From contig JAFUFS010000016.1 of assembly GCA_017469745.1 (NCBI GenBank), positions 1-38,481 on the forward strand: a stretch of DNA of 38,481 nucleotides. Direction: 5' to 3'. This document shows positions 16,507 through 23,943 of this stretch, in pieces (within the stretch, counting starts at the first letter, position 1; the number at the start of each line of letters is the position of its first letter). A program made the translations under genes and the position numbers. The notes beneath the pieces were generated by a model, which saw nothing but the letters and a program-made list of their open reading frames with translations, was not told where the DNA came from and searched no databases. This DNA is from Bacteroidales bacterium (GTDB lineage: Bacteria; Bacteroidota; Bacteroidia; Bacteroidales; UBA932).

Positions 16507-17448
16507 GCGCCTTTTCCTTCGTTTGGGCTTGGGATGGTAGACGTGGAGCAGAGTGCCGGCAATGAAAGGTGACACATCCTGCGTCCTGATCAGACTGTTG
16601 CACAGTTTCAGCCTGTCTTCGTAGCTCAGTTTAAGCACTTCCTTCGGATTGGCAAAACCATATTCATGAATAAGAGAATGGATCAGAGTGGGATAAGACT
16701 TATACGATTTGTCTGAATATTCCTCACTGATGTCATGCTCGCTGCCGGTGTTCGAATCAAAGGCTATAAGCATCGTCTCGAATGATCCATAGAGCCGAAT
16801 AACCTTTTCGTAATCAATGACTTTATACTTGACAATCACATAATCGACAAACTGATTGGCCTCTTCGGGGGTCAGCCGGGAAAAGCATTCCCTAAGGAAG
16901 TTATAATTCAGATAGCAGCCACTCCTGAACATACAGTTCACCTGCCGAAGACACTTCTTGATCTGCCTTGAAGCCTTCCTCACTACTAGTTTCTCAGAGT
17001 AAGGGCAATCTGATTCAGCATAAGAAAGGAAATTCCACCGGTAGTCCAGAGCCCTGGCCGACAGTTGTTTCTCGACAGGATTGTTATTCAGATAGGCTGT
17101 GGCTTCCCTCTGCTTCTTGCCACCGATCTTGTTCGACAATCCATAGATAGGCTCGAAGACACGTCCCTTGATCCCGATTTCGCTGTTGAATTCACGGGCA
17201 TAAGTCGATTCGAACTCCATTTGGAAATTGGCTATATCCTCATGGGATCTGGCCGTCACTGTCAAATGGTAATGGTTGTACATGCACACGACACCCAGAA
17301 CGGTGATGCCGTACTTGTTCTTTTTGGTGTAGAGCACAGTGTAAAAAACGAGGACGTCTTTTATTGAATAAAAGATCACGGACATGTTGATCCCCCTCTG
17401 ATAGATGTGGGCGATCCCACGGTTGTCGTATTTGATTGTCCTGGACAT
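16501..17448 (-). CDS. REP-associated tyrosine transposase (Y1 HUH family)
   Basis: This 315-residue protein belongs to the Y1_Tnp (IS200/RAYT) superfamily. The N-terminal domain has the IYQRGINMSVIFYS strand. The HUH metal motif is in MYNHYHL (H59 and H61), and GRVFEPIYG lies at about 95-103. The helix that usually carries the catalytic tyrosine is AYLNNNPVEKQ (Y119), followed by the family segment ALDYRWNFLSYAE. Such enzymes cut and join single-stranded DNA at a hairpin. The C-terminal extension of about 160 residues contains a possible DNA-binding region (LTPEEANQFVDYVIVKY) and a basic tail (KPKRRKRRE). The gene is flanked on both sides by 105-bp palindromic elements, which are the likely substrates. 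It is intact, so it may be active or domesticated. No clear promoter was found. Confidence 0.88.
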   Translation of the reverse strand: MSRTIKYDNRGIAHIYQRGINMSVIFYSIKDVLVFYTVLYTKKNKYGITVLGVVCMYNHYHLTVTARSHEDIANFQMEFESTYAREFNSEIGIKGRVFEPIYGLSNKIGGKKQREATAYLNNNPVEKQLSARALDYRWNFLSYAESDCPYSEKLVVRKASRQIKKCLRQVNCMFRSGCYLNYNFLRECFSRLTPEEANQFVDYVIVKYKVIDYEKVIRLYGSFETMLIAFDSNTGSEHDISEEYSDKSYKSYPTLIHSLIHEYGFANPKEVLKLSYEDRLKLCNSLIRTQDVSPFIAGTLLHVYHPKPKRRKRRE

Positions 17449-17509
17449 GTGAAGTTTTTCTTAATAGTTTAGCACACCTAAGGTAAGCAAAATAATCTGT
17501 TGCAAAAAG

Positions 17510-17614
17510 CGTTTTTCATAAGTAGCTCACAGTTAAGTAAATGCAGAAAACGCATAGACTATTTGTCCATGCGTTTTCTGTAAACAATTGATTATTAAAA
17601 ACTTGCAGGAAACG
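17510..17614. repeat. 105-bp palindromic REP element, copy C (upstream of the RAYT gene)
   Basis: The architecture is identical to copies A and B, with inner arms CAGAAAACGCATAGAC (17544-17559) and 17565-17580, loop TATTT and outer arms CGTTTTTCATAAGT / ACTTGCAGGAAACG. It is placed between the transposase start and the AGE-epimerase stop, and could influence expression of the transposase gene. Confidence 0.9.
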
Positions 17615-17662
17615 GGCGAAAACTAAACTTGGCCGCCTACCTGAAATTGTCCAGGACGGGGT

Positions 17663-18763
17663 CTACCTGAAGATATTCATGACCTGGACGCAGGCGCGGG
17701 CATCGTGCATGGGGAACATCCTGAAGGCGATGGTGTCGGCCGTGTCGTTGAGGTGATCCTTGATGTAGTCCCAGATCCTGAGGGCATAGTCCGCTCCTTC
17801 GGGAATGCTCTGGTACTTCCAGGCGCAGAGGTTGGCGATAAGGGCCTCAGCCTGCACCCAGGGCACCATCTGGCTTTCGACTGCCCCGTCAGAATCCTTT
17901 CCGAAGGCAACATATCCCTCACCCATGAGTCCGTCCATGCCGGACTTGTAGAGTTCCAGGCAGACATCCTTCACATGGTTGATCGCGTCGATGTCCTCAA
18001 TAGCGTAAGCAGCATCAAGGACAGCCCAGGAGGCTTCAAGGTCGAGTCCGTACATGCAACCAGAAGGAACAAGATTCCAGCCCTTGGAGAAGCGCGGTTC
18101 GATGTGGCCGGTCTCAGGGTTGAAGAACTCCGAAACCATCACGTCCAGCAGATCGGCGATAACTCCGCGCAGGGAAGCATCCCTCCAGACCCGGTAGAGA
18201 TTGGAATAGCTCTCAAGCAGGTAGAGATGCGAAACTGCCAGCCTGGATTCATCCTTGACTGTGAAGTCGCGGGCGAGGGCTTCACGGTAACCGCCGAGGG
18301 TCAGGTCGTGGAACTCCTTCTCGACTATCTTGTAGAGATTGACGGCCTGCTTGAGGGATTCCTCATCCTTGGTCGCACCGTAGAATTCGCTCAGGGCATA
18401 TATTGCCAGAGCCTGGTTGGCGAGGAGGGCGTCGGTGTCCTTCTTTTCACCCCAGGAATCGACGTAGACAAAGGCTCCGCCGTACTTGTGATCGATGAAG
18501 TGCTGGATGAAATAGTCCTTCCCGTTCATCGCAGGCATCAGATATTCCTTCTTGCGGAACATCCTGTAGGCATTGGAGAACGCCCAGATGATGCGAGCAT
18601 TGAGCTGCTCTTCCCTGTCGGCGTCCTTGTCGGCGGCAAGCCCCTCGGCGATCTTTCCGTAGAAGCCGCCGCGGGGATCCTGCATGCCCGACCAGAATTT
18701 AAGGATGTCCCACTCGAGGACTTCCTTGACCTCCTTGATCAGAGTGTCAGTTCTTCCTATCAT
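17663..18763 (-). CDS. AGE-family sugar 2-epimerase homologue lacking one catalytic His
   Basis: This 366-residue cytoplasmic protein (no signal peptide) has the (alpha/alpha)6 barrel pattern of N-acylglucosamine and cellobiose 2-epimerases. Recognisable family segments are LNARIIWAFS (R57), SHLYLLESYSNLYRVW (H179), YGLDLEASW (238-246), VPWVQAEAL and FPMHDARA (H353). In cellobiose 2-epimerases the third segment reads YGHDIEASW, with His as one of the two acid/base residues. Here the position is Leu240, so the standard epimerase chemistry may be lost or changed. The protein is slightly shorter than the usual 390-420 residues. It is the last gene of an operon, 18 nt after the DUF1080 gene. A role on a keto sugar or an altered isomerase is possible; the precise substrate is unknown. 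Confidence 0.85.
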   Translation of the reverse strand: MIGRTDTLIKEVKEVLEWDILKFWSGMQDPRGGFYGKIAEGLAADKDADREEQLNARIIWAFSNAYRMFRKKEYLMPAMNGKDYFIQHFIDHKYGGAFVYVDSWGEKKDTDALLANQALAIYALSEFYGATKDEESLKQAVNLYKIVEKEFHDLTLGGYREALARDFTVKDESRLAVSHLYLLESYSNLYRVWRDASLRGVIADLLDVMVSEFFNPETGHIEPRFSKGWNLVPSGCMYGLDLEASWAVLDAAYAIEDIDAINHVKDVCLELYKSGMDGLMGEGYVAFGKDSDGAVESQMVPWVQAEALIANLCAWKYQSIPEGADYALRIWDYIKDHLNDTADTIAFRMFPMHDARACVQVMNIFR

Positions 18764-18781
18764 GACAACTGAGATTACATT

Positions 18782-20071
18782 CTACAGCGTCTTGATGTGG
18801 ATGTTGCGCCAGCGGACCTTGATTCCGCCACCGTCATGGATCTGCAGGCAGATCCTACCACGGCCCTTGCCGATAGCCTCGTCAGTGATGTCGGTCATGG
18901 GCTCGCCGTTGAGCCAGGACTGGAGGTGGTCGCCCTCGAGACGTATGCGCATGGTGTTCCAGTCGCCGTACTTCAGGATGTTCTCCTTCTCGTCGGGAAT
19001 CTGATAGAGCCAGCCGCGGCCGTAGGACTCGTAGACTCCGCCGGTGTCGTGGTTCGGCGGGGCCACCTCGACCTGCCAACCGTTGACCTTCACGCCCTCA
19101 GGGACGATGGAGCGGATGAAGACACCAGAGTTGCCGTCGGACTCCTGTTTGAATTCGAGGGAGAGGTCGAAATTGTAGTAATATTCAGTCGTGCCGAAAT
19201 AGCCGTAGGCCTTATCGGGACCGCTCTCGCAGACGAGATAGCCCTCGTCGTCAACGTACCAGAGCTCGGTGCCGTAGTTGACCCAGCCTGTCAGGTCCTT
19301 GCCGTTGAAGAGATCCTTCTCAACGGGCTCGGGATCAGGAAGTTCCTTGATCTTTACGTTGCGGAACCATGCGGGATAACCGTGGTCCTGGAGGCAGATA
19401 TGTCCGGTCGGGGACATGCCGTACTCGGTGCAGTCGGCCCACTTGCCGGCAGCCTTGCGTGCGAACCAGTCCTCGCTCCAGGCGTCGAACTCGACAGTCA
19501 CCTTTCCGTTCAGCAGATAGGTCACATGGCCGTTGTCGAAGATGATCTCGCTCTGGTTCCACTGGCCTGCAGGCTTGAGGTTACGGGTCTCGAAATCAGG
19601 AACGTACATAGCATAATCAACACCGCACCTCTGCCAAGGCTCGAGGACGTAACCATCGTTCATCTCGGTGAAGTTATCGTCGTCGATAAGCTGGTACTCA
19701 GGACCTGTGACATAAGGAACGTCGAAGCACTTGCGCTCGACGACATGGTACATCATACCGCTGTTGCCACCCTTGCTTATCTTCCACTCCCACTTGAGGT
19801 CGAAATTGGTGTATTCCTTGTCTGTGACTATGTAGCCGTTCTCGTCACTTCCCTGGCCCTCGGCCTGGATGGTGCCGTCGACTACAGTCCAGGGGCCGGT
19901 GAGCGAGGTCCCGTTGTAGTCTCTCCAACCATTCAGCGTAGTTCCGTCAAAGAGGAGCTGCCAGCCTTCGGCCTCCTCCTTGGAAGTCAGAGTGTTCTGC
20001 TTCGGAGCACAGCTTGCGATCGTAAGGGCCGCAAGGAGAGTTGCTCCGGTCCAATAAATCAACTTTTTCAT
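18782..20071 (-). CDS. Double DUF1080 lipoprotein (3-keto-disaccharide hydrolase family)
   Basis: The frame is open from 20098, but the ATG at 20071 gives a proper lipoprotein signal (MKKLIYWTGATLLAALTIAS then Cys); an ATG at 20077 is also possible. The 429-residue product contains two concanavalin-like DUF1080 domains at about 35-225 and 245-428. Each starts with a LFDGTTLNGW / LFNGKDLTGW motif and ends with VRWRNIHIK- or WFRNVKIKEL-type strands. DUF1080 proteins include enzymes that hydrolyse or eliminate 3-keto glycosides, so the protein may act after an oxidoreductase in the periplasm. It sits between a small membrane protein and the AGE epimerase in one operon. The tandem arrangement could mean one catalytic and one binding domain. 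Confidence 0.88.
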   Translation of the reverse strand: MKKLIYWTGATLLAALTIASCAPKQNTLTSKEEAEGWQLLFDGTTLNGWRDYNGTSLTGPWTVVDGTIQAEGQGSDENGYIVTDKEYTNFDLKWEWKISKGGNSGMMYHVVERKCFDVPYVTGPEYQLIDDDNFTEMNDGYVLEPWQRCGVDYAMYVPDFETRNLKPAGQWNQSEIIFDNGHVTYLLNGKVTVEFDAWSEDWFARKAAGKWADCTEYGMSPTGHICLQDHGYPAWFRNVKIKELPDPEPVEKDLFNGKDLTGWVNYGTELWYVDDEGYLVCESGPDKAYGYFGTTEYYYNFDLSLEFKQESDGNSGVFIRSIVPEGVKVNGWQVEVAPPNHDTGGVYESYGRGWLYQIPDEKENILKYGDWNTMRIRLEGDHLQSWLNGEPMTDITDEAIGKGRGRICLQIHDGGGIKVRWRNIHIKTL

Positions 20072-20104
20072 ATTCATAGTGTTATTAGAATGTAACAATT
20101 ACCG

Positions 20105-20299
20105 TCAGATAACCAGAAGCCCCATGATGAGGAAGAAGAGCAGGACGAGAAGCACTACGGACACGGTGATGCAGCCGCAACCGCAGCCGATGCCCTTCTT
20201 GGCCCCTTCAGTGAACCCTCTTTCACCCTCGCCGCTGTGCGAAAGCACAAGGCCGATAAGACCGCCCACAAGGGCGCAAGTCAATATGAATTTCAACAT
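20105..20299 (-). CDS. Small membrane protein of unknown function
   Basis: This 64-residue protein has two hydrophobic helices: FILTCALVGGLIGLVLS near the N terminus and VSVVLLVLLFFLIMGLLVI at the C terminus. They are separated by a short hydrophilic linker with a GCGCGC run. The start is taken at the ATG at 20299 because a -7 promoter element ends 6 nt upstream. No family was recognised. It heads the operon with the DUF1080 lipoprotein (33 nt gap) and the AGE epimerase. The Cys-rich turn between the helices is unusual and could bind metal or be lipid-modified, but this is speculation. Confidence 0.65.
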   Translation of the reverse strand: MLKFILTCALVGGLIGLVLSHSGEGERGFTEGAKKGIGCGCGCITVSVVLLVLLFFLIMGLLVI

Positions 20300-20305
20300 A
20301 ATGAA

Positions 20306-20337
20306 CAAATGTAACACTTTTCCGGACCATTTTCAAT
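20306..20337 (-). promoter_or_regulatory. Promoter of the small protein / DUF1080 / AGE operon
   Basis: On the minus strand ATTG (20334-20337) is followed after 20 nt by TACATTTG (20306-20313), close to TTTG-N19-21-TAnnTTTG. The expected start falls at or next to the ATG at 20299, so this mRNA would be leaderless. Confidence 0.6.
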
Positions 20338-20361
20338 AGTCCGGCCGAATTGTTATATTTG
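20331..20361 (+). promoter_or_regulatory. Promoter of the aminopeptidase P gene
   Basis: TATATTTG (20354-20361) matches the -7 consensus and has TTTC (20331-20334) 19 nt upstream as a weak -33 box. It overlaps the divergent promoter of the DUF1080 operon and predicts a leader of about 20 nt before the ATG at 20388. Confidence 0.55.
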
Positions 20362-20387
20362 TGAAAACCATTTAAACTATAATAGCC

Positions 20388-21830
20388 ATGTTCGCAAAAG
20401 AAGTATATATCGCTCGGCGCAAGACCCTTGTGGAAAAGATGGGTCTCACCGCCCCTGAAGGAAAACGTGGCATAGCCCTTTTCGTGGGCAATGTCGAAGC
20501 TGCCGCCCAATACAAGGACAATCCCTACAAATTCAGGCAGGATTCGTCCTGGCTGTACTATTTCGGACTCGATGAGCCGCGCTACGCAGCCATCATCGAC
20601 CTGGACAACGGCGAGGAAACCATCTTCGCTGACGATGTCGAGATCGGAGACATCATCTGGATGGGCCCCCAGCCCTCAGTGGCATCCAAGGCGGCCCTGG
20701 TAGGAATAGGCAATTCCGCCTCCTACGGCTCTCTCAACGTGGCCGTGACAAAGGCCCTGGCCACAGGCAGGAATATTCATTTCCTCCCTCCGTCAAGGTA
20801 CTACAACACGATGAAACTCGCCTCTCTGGTCGGCATCCCCGAGGAGAGTGTCGGCAAGGTGGCCCCGATCGAAGAGGACGGCGGACGCCATGCCTCCGAG
20901 GAACTTGTGAAGGCAGTGATCTCCATGAGACTCGTCAAGGAAGACTGCGAAATTGAGCAGCTGGACGATGCCGGAGCCCTCGGCCAGGAGATGCACACCG
21001 TCGCCCGTAACAGCATCAAGCCCGGGATCATCGAGCAGGAGATCGTCGGAAAGATGGAGGCCTGCGTCCTTGCAAAGGGATGGGGCGTCTCCTTCCCGAC
21101 CATCCTCACCCAGCACGGAGAGACCCTGCACAACCACCTGCATGACAAGGTGGTGGAGCCCGGCAAGCTGATGGTGATCGACGCCGGAGCCGAGAACAAC
21201 ATGCATTACGCTTCCGACTTTACCAGGACCTATCCTACGGCAGGAAAGTTCACCAAGAAGCAGAGGGACATCTACCAGATCGTCTGCGACTGCAACGAGC
21301 TGGCATTCAAGCTCACCAAGCCGGGAGTCGCCTACAGGGACATCCATCTCGCGGTGGCCAAGTTGATGCTCGAGGACCTGAGGTCCCTGGACATCGTCCG
21401 CGGCAACCTGGACAACATGGTCCACGAAGGAATAGCCGGACTGTTCCAGCCGCACGGACTCGGCCACAACATGGGTCTCGACGTCCATGACATGGAGGAT
21501 CTCGGAGAGAATCTCGTAGGCTACGATCCTGACCAGACTCGTTCCACCCAGCTCGGCCTCGGCAGTCTGAGGATGGCCCGCAAGCTCGTCCCCGGTAATG
21601 TTATCACCGATGAGCCGGGAATATATTTCATTCCGGCCCTGATCGAGAAGTGGAAGAGCGAGAAGCGCGACAAGGGATTCGTCAACTATTCAAAGCTGGA
21701 GTGTTACTACGACTTCGGCGGCATCCGCCTGGAGGACGACGTGCTCGTGACCGCTGACGGTGCCCGCAGGACCGGTCCCAACCGCCTCCCGATCCAGCCC
21801 GACGACGTCGAAGCCGCCATGTCATTCTGA
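20388..21830 (+). CDS. pepP: Xaa-Pro aminopeptidase (aminopeptidase P, M24B)
   Basis: This 480-residue cytoplasmic metallopeptidase removes the N-terminal residue before proline. The N-terminal AMP_N domain covers about 1-150 (DSSWLYYFGLDEPRYAAIID). The pita-bread M24 domain has all five metal ligands: D265 (VIDAG), D277 (YASDFTRTYP), H360 (HGLGHNMGLDVHD), E409 (DEPGIYF) and E449 (GIRLEDD). The length is normal for the family. It has its own promoter divergent from the DUF1080 operon and is followed 6 nt later by the DUF456 gene. Confidence 0.95.
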   Translation: MFAKEVYIARRKTLVEKMGLTAPEGKRGIALFVGNVEAAAQYKDNPYKFRQDSSWLYYFGLDEPRYAAIIDLDNGEETIFADDVEIGDIIWMGPQPSVASKAALVGIGNSASYGSLNVAVTKALATGRNIHFLPPSRYYNTMKLASLVGIPEESVGKVAPIEEDGGRHASEELVKAVISMRLVKEDCEIEQLDDAGALGQEMHTVARNSIKPGIIEQEIVGKMEACVLAKGWGVSFPTILTQHGETLHNHLHDKVVEPGKLMVIDAGAENNMHYASDFTRTYPTAGKFTKKQRDIYQIVCDCNELAFKLTKPGVAYRDIHLAVAKLMLEDLRSLDIVRGNLDNMVHEGIAGLFQPHGLGHNMGLDVHDMEDLGENLVGYDPDQTRSTQLGLGSLRMARKLVPGNVITDEPGIYFIPALIEKWKSEKRDKGFVNYSKLECYYDFGGIRLEDDVLVTADGARRTGPNRLPIQPDDVEAAMSF

Positions 21831-21836
21831 GCCTGA

Positions 21837-22331
21837 ATGTCAACAATAATCATCATCCTGGCCGTGGTGGCCGGAATCATCGGAATAGCCGGGAGCGTGC
21901 TCCCCGGCCTGCCCGGTCCTCCGGTCAGCTGGCTGGGGCTGATGATCCTTTACTTCTGGGGCAGCGGCACCAACGGAGCCGGTGAGACGATGTCCACAAG
22001 CTTCCTGCTTATCTGGCTGGCTGTCACCGTGATAGTCTGTGTGATCGACTACGTCGTCCCGGCCTATTTCACAAGGATCACCGGAGGGAGCAAGGCTGCC
22101 GGAAAGGGCGCTATAATCGGTCTTATCGTCGGAATGCTCGTCCCTCCTGTAGGGATTATTCTCGGCACCCTCCTGGGTGCCTTCCTGGCCGAGTTCCTGG
22201 TCTCCAGGAAGAGCGGCTGGCAGTCCACCAAGTCGGCCGTGGGGGCCCTGCTGGGCTTCCTTTTCGGAACCGGAATCAAATTGATCGCCAGCGGCCTTAT
22301 GATGTACCACATCATCGCCTACCTCAAATAA
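21837..22331 (+). CDS. DUF456 family membrane protein
   Basis: This 164-residue integral membrane protein has about four hydrophobic segments and the family-type motif GSVLPGLPGPPVSWLGL near residues 20-36. It also has glycine-rich segments (GAIIGLIVGMLVPPVGIILG) typical of DUF456, which resemble glycine-zipper helices. Function is unknown. It is probably co-transcribed with pepP (6 nt gap). The NapC fusion gene follows after 54 nt without a clear promoter. Confidence 0.8.
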   Translation: MSTIIIILAVVAGIIGIAGSVLPGLPGPPVSWLGLMILYFWGSGTNGAGETMSTSFLLIWLAVTVIVCVIDYVVPAYFTRITGGSKAAGKGAIIGLIVGMLVPPVGIILGTLLGAFLAEFLVSRKSGWQSTKSAVGALLGFLFGTGIKLIASGLMMYHIIAYLK

Positions 22332-22385
22332 TTGCATTTTTATTGGATTCTTTGTACATTTATAGGATTTTAGGAAAATACGCAG

Positions 22386-23924
22386 ATGGCTGAGGGTAAA
22401 GGGAAATACTGGATCATAGGGCTAATTGGACTTCTCGTGGGATTTTTAATCATGGCGGCTTTTGACACCACCATGAACAAGACGTCGACCAACGAGTACT
22501 GCATGAGTTGTCACACTCATGAGCAGGCCGACCTGGACTGGAAGAAGTCCCCTCACTATCTCAGTCACAGCGGAGTCGTGACCGACTGTGCAGCCTGCCA
22601 CCTCCCTCCCAAGGAGGACGGTCTCCTGAAGTACTACGTCGCTAAGTCCAGGATAGGAATCAAGGACCTGTGGGCCAAGATGACCAAGGACACAGAGAAG
22701 ATCGACTGGGAGTCCAAGAGGCAGCTTGAGCATGCGAGGAAGATCGTCTACAATTCTTCCTGCGAAAAATGTCATGTCAACCTGTTCCCTGAAGGAATCT
22801 CCGACGACGGCATCACCGCCCACCTTCATTACGAGGAAAATGCCAAGAAACTCGGCCTGGACTGCATCAGCTGCCACCTCGATGTGGGTCACTACATGCC
22901 CGGCTACGAGCATAAGCGCCTGGAAGGCACGGTGATCCGGACGATCGAAGGCGATCCCTACGACAGCGCCGCAGTTGTCAATTCCTTCGAGAACTTCACC
23001 GAAACAGTCCCCGGAACCACGGCCGCCATCAACATGATCGCGGTGCCCGGAGGTGAATTCACGATCGGCAGTTCACCCAAGGAGCCTTTCCACAAGGAAG
23101 ATGAAGGTCCCCAGAAGACAGTCAAGATCTCCCCGTTCTTCATGGGCGAGGTCGAGATCACATGGAACCAGTTCTGGGCGTTCTACAACGAGACCATGTC
23201 CGAGGGACGCACCCCTCCGGAGAAGATCTATGCCAACAACAACCGTCCCGATGTGGACGCCGTCAGCGGTCCTACTCCGCCGTTCGGTTTCCCCGACCAG
23301 GGCTGGGGCATGGGCGAACGCCCGGCCATCACGATGACCCACTATTCAGCGACGACCTTCTGCCAGTGGCTGTCCCTAAAGACCGGCCGCCACTACCGCC
23401 TCCCTACCGAGGCTGAGTGGGAATATGCTGCCAGAGGCGGCACCCAGACCCCTTACTTCTTCGACGGCAATCCGAAGAAATATTCACAAGAAGGCTTCAT
23501 GAGCAAGCTGAGGGGAGCGGACACGACGATGATAGCCCGCTACGTGGTCTACTCCGGCAACAGCTCCGGCAAGACCCAGGAGGCCAAGGCCGTCATGGCC
23601 AATCCTTTCGGACTTAAAAATATGCTCGGCAACGTCATGGAATACTGTTCCGACTGGTACGCCGCTGACGCATATTCAAAGATCCCTGACGGCGCCATCG
23701 ATCCGAAGGGTCCCGAGAGCGGCGAGGAGCATGTGGTCCGCGGCGGAAGCTACGCCGATGACGCTTCGCTGGTGCGCTGCTCAAGCAGGGGACACACCTT
23801 CAACGACGACTGGCTCCGCACCGACCCCCAGAATCCCAAGAGCATCTGGTGGTACTCCGACATAAAGGGAGTGGGCTTCAGGGTGGTCTGCGATGTTCCT
23901 GAGAACGTAAACATCAACAAATAA
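22386..23924 (+). CDS. Tetraheme NapC/NirT cytochrome fused to an FGE-sulfatase-like domain
   Basis: This 512-residue protein has one N-terminal membrane anchor (residues 8-26, YWIIGLIGLLVGFLIMAAF). A periplasmic NapC/NirT-like region follows with four CxxCH heme motifs: C39 (CMSCH), C68 (CAACH), C126 (CEKCH) and C160 (CISCH). From about 214 to 506 there is a formylglycine-generating-enzyme (SUMF1) fold: MIAVPGGEFTIGSS, RLPTEAEWEYAARGG, NMLGNVMEYCSDWY, VVRGGSYADD and GVGFRVV. The copper-binding Cys pair of true FGEs is absent after GGSY, so the domain is probably a binding or scaffold domain. NapC-type proteins pass electrons between the quinone pool and periplasmic enzymes. The two following genes encode Tat-exported enzymes (19 nt and 3 nt gaps), so this protein is their likely redox partner. 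Confidence 0.9.
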   Translation: MAEGKGKYWIIGLIGLLVGFLIMAAFDTTMNKTSTNEYCMSCHTHEQADLDWKKSPHYLSHSGVVTDCAACHLPPKEDGLLKYYVAKSRIGIKDLWAKMTKDTEKIDWESKRQLEHARKIVYNSSCEKCHVNLFPEGISDDGITAHLHYEENAKKLGLDCISCHLDVGHYMPGYEHKRLEGTVIRTIEGDPYDSAAVVNSFENFTETVPGTTAAINMIAVPGGEFTIGSSPKEPFHKEDEGPQKTVKISPFFMGEVEITWNQFWAFYNETMSEGRTPPEKIYANNNRPDVDAVSGPTPPFGFPDQGWGMGERPAITMTHYSATTFCQWLSLKTGRHYRLPTEAEWEYAARGGTQTPYFFDGNPKKYSQEGFMSKLRGADTTMIARYVVYSGNSSGKTQEAKAVMANPFGLKNMLGNVMEYCSDWYAADAYSKIPDGAIDPKGPESGEEHVVRGGSYADDASLVRCSSRGHTFNDDWLRTDPQNPKSIWWYSDIKGVGFRVVCDVPENVNINK

Positions 23925-23943
23925 CATAAAACACACACGAATC

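Larger units (their letters stand above)
16323..17614 (-). mobile_element. RAYT gene with a 105-bp REP element on each side
   Basis: The unit consists of copy B (16323-16427), a tyrosine HUH transposase gene (16501-17448, minus) and copy C (17510-17614). The elements stand 73 nt and 61 nt from the gene. Two further copies (A and D) without a transposase lie elsewhere in the window. This is the arrangement described for REP-associated tyrosine transposases, where a single-copy domesticated transposase spreads short hairpin elements. Whether the whole block moves as a unit cannot be told from the sequence. Confidence 0.8.

Noticed and set aside
17705..18772. 355-residue open frame antisense to the AGE-epimerase gene
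   Set aside because: Shadow of a well-supported gene; no motif, signal or promoter of its own.
18797..20095. 432-residue open frame antisense to the DUF1080 gene
   Set aside because: It mirrors a confidently coding GC-rich gene, has no recognisable domain and has Val/Leu/Asp-rich shadow composition.
21820..21834. GTCATTCTGAGC at the pepP stop codon, identical to the start of the VILSEAKNL repeat
   Set aside because: Only 12 nt match and the rest diverges; chance or a very old fragment cannot be told apart.
22386..23924. Annotation of the fusion protein as a sulfatase-activating enzyme
   Set aside because: The catalytic Cys pair is missing and no sulfatase gene is present in the window.
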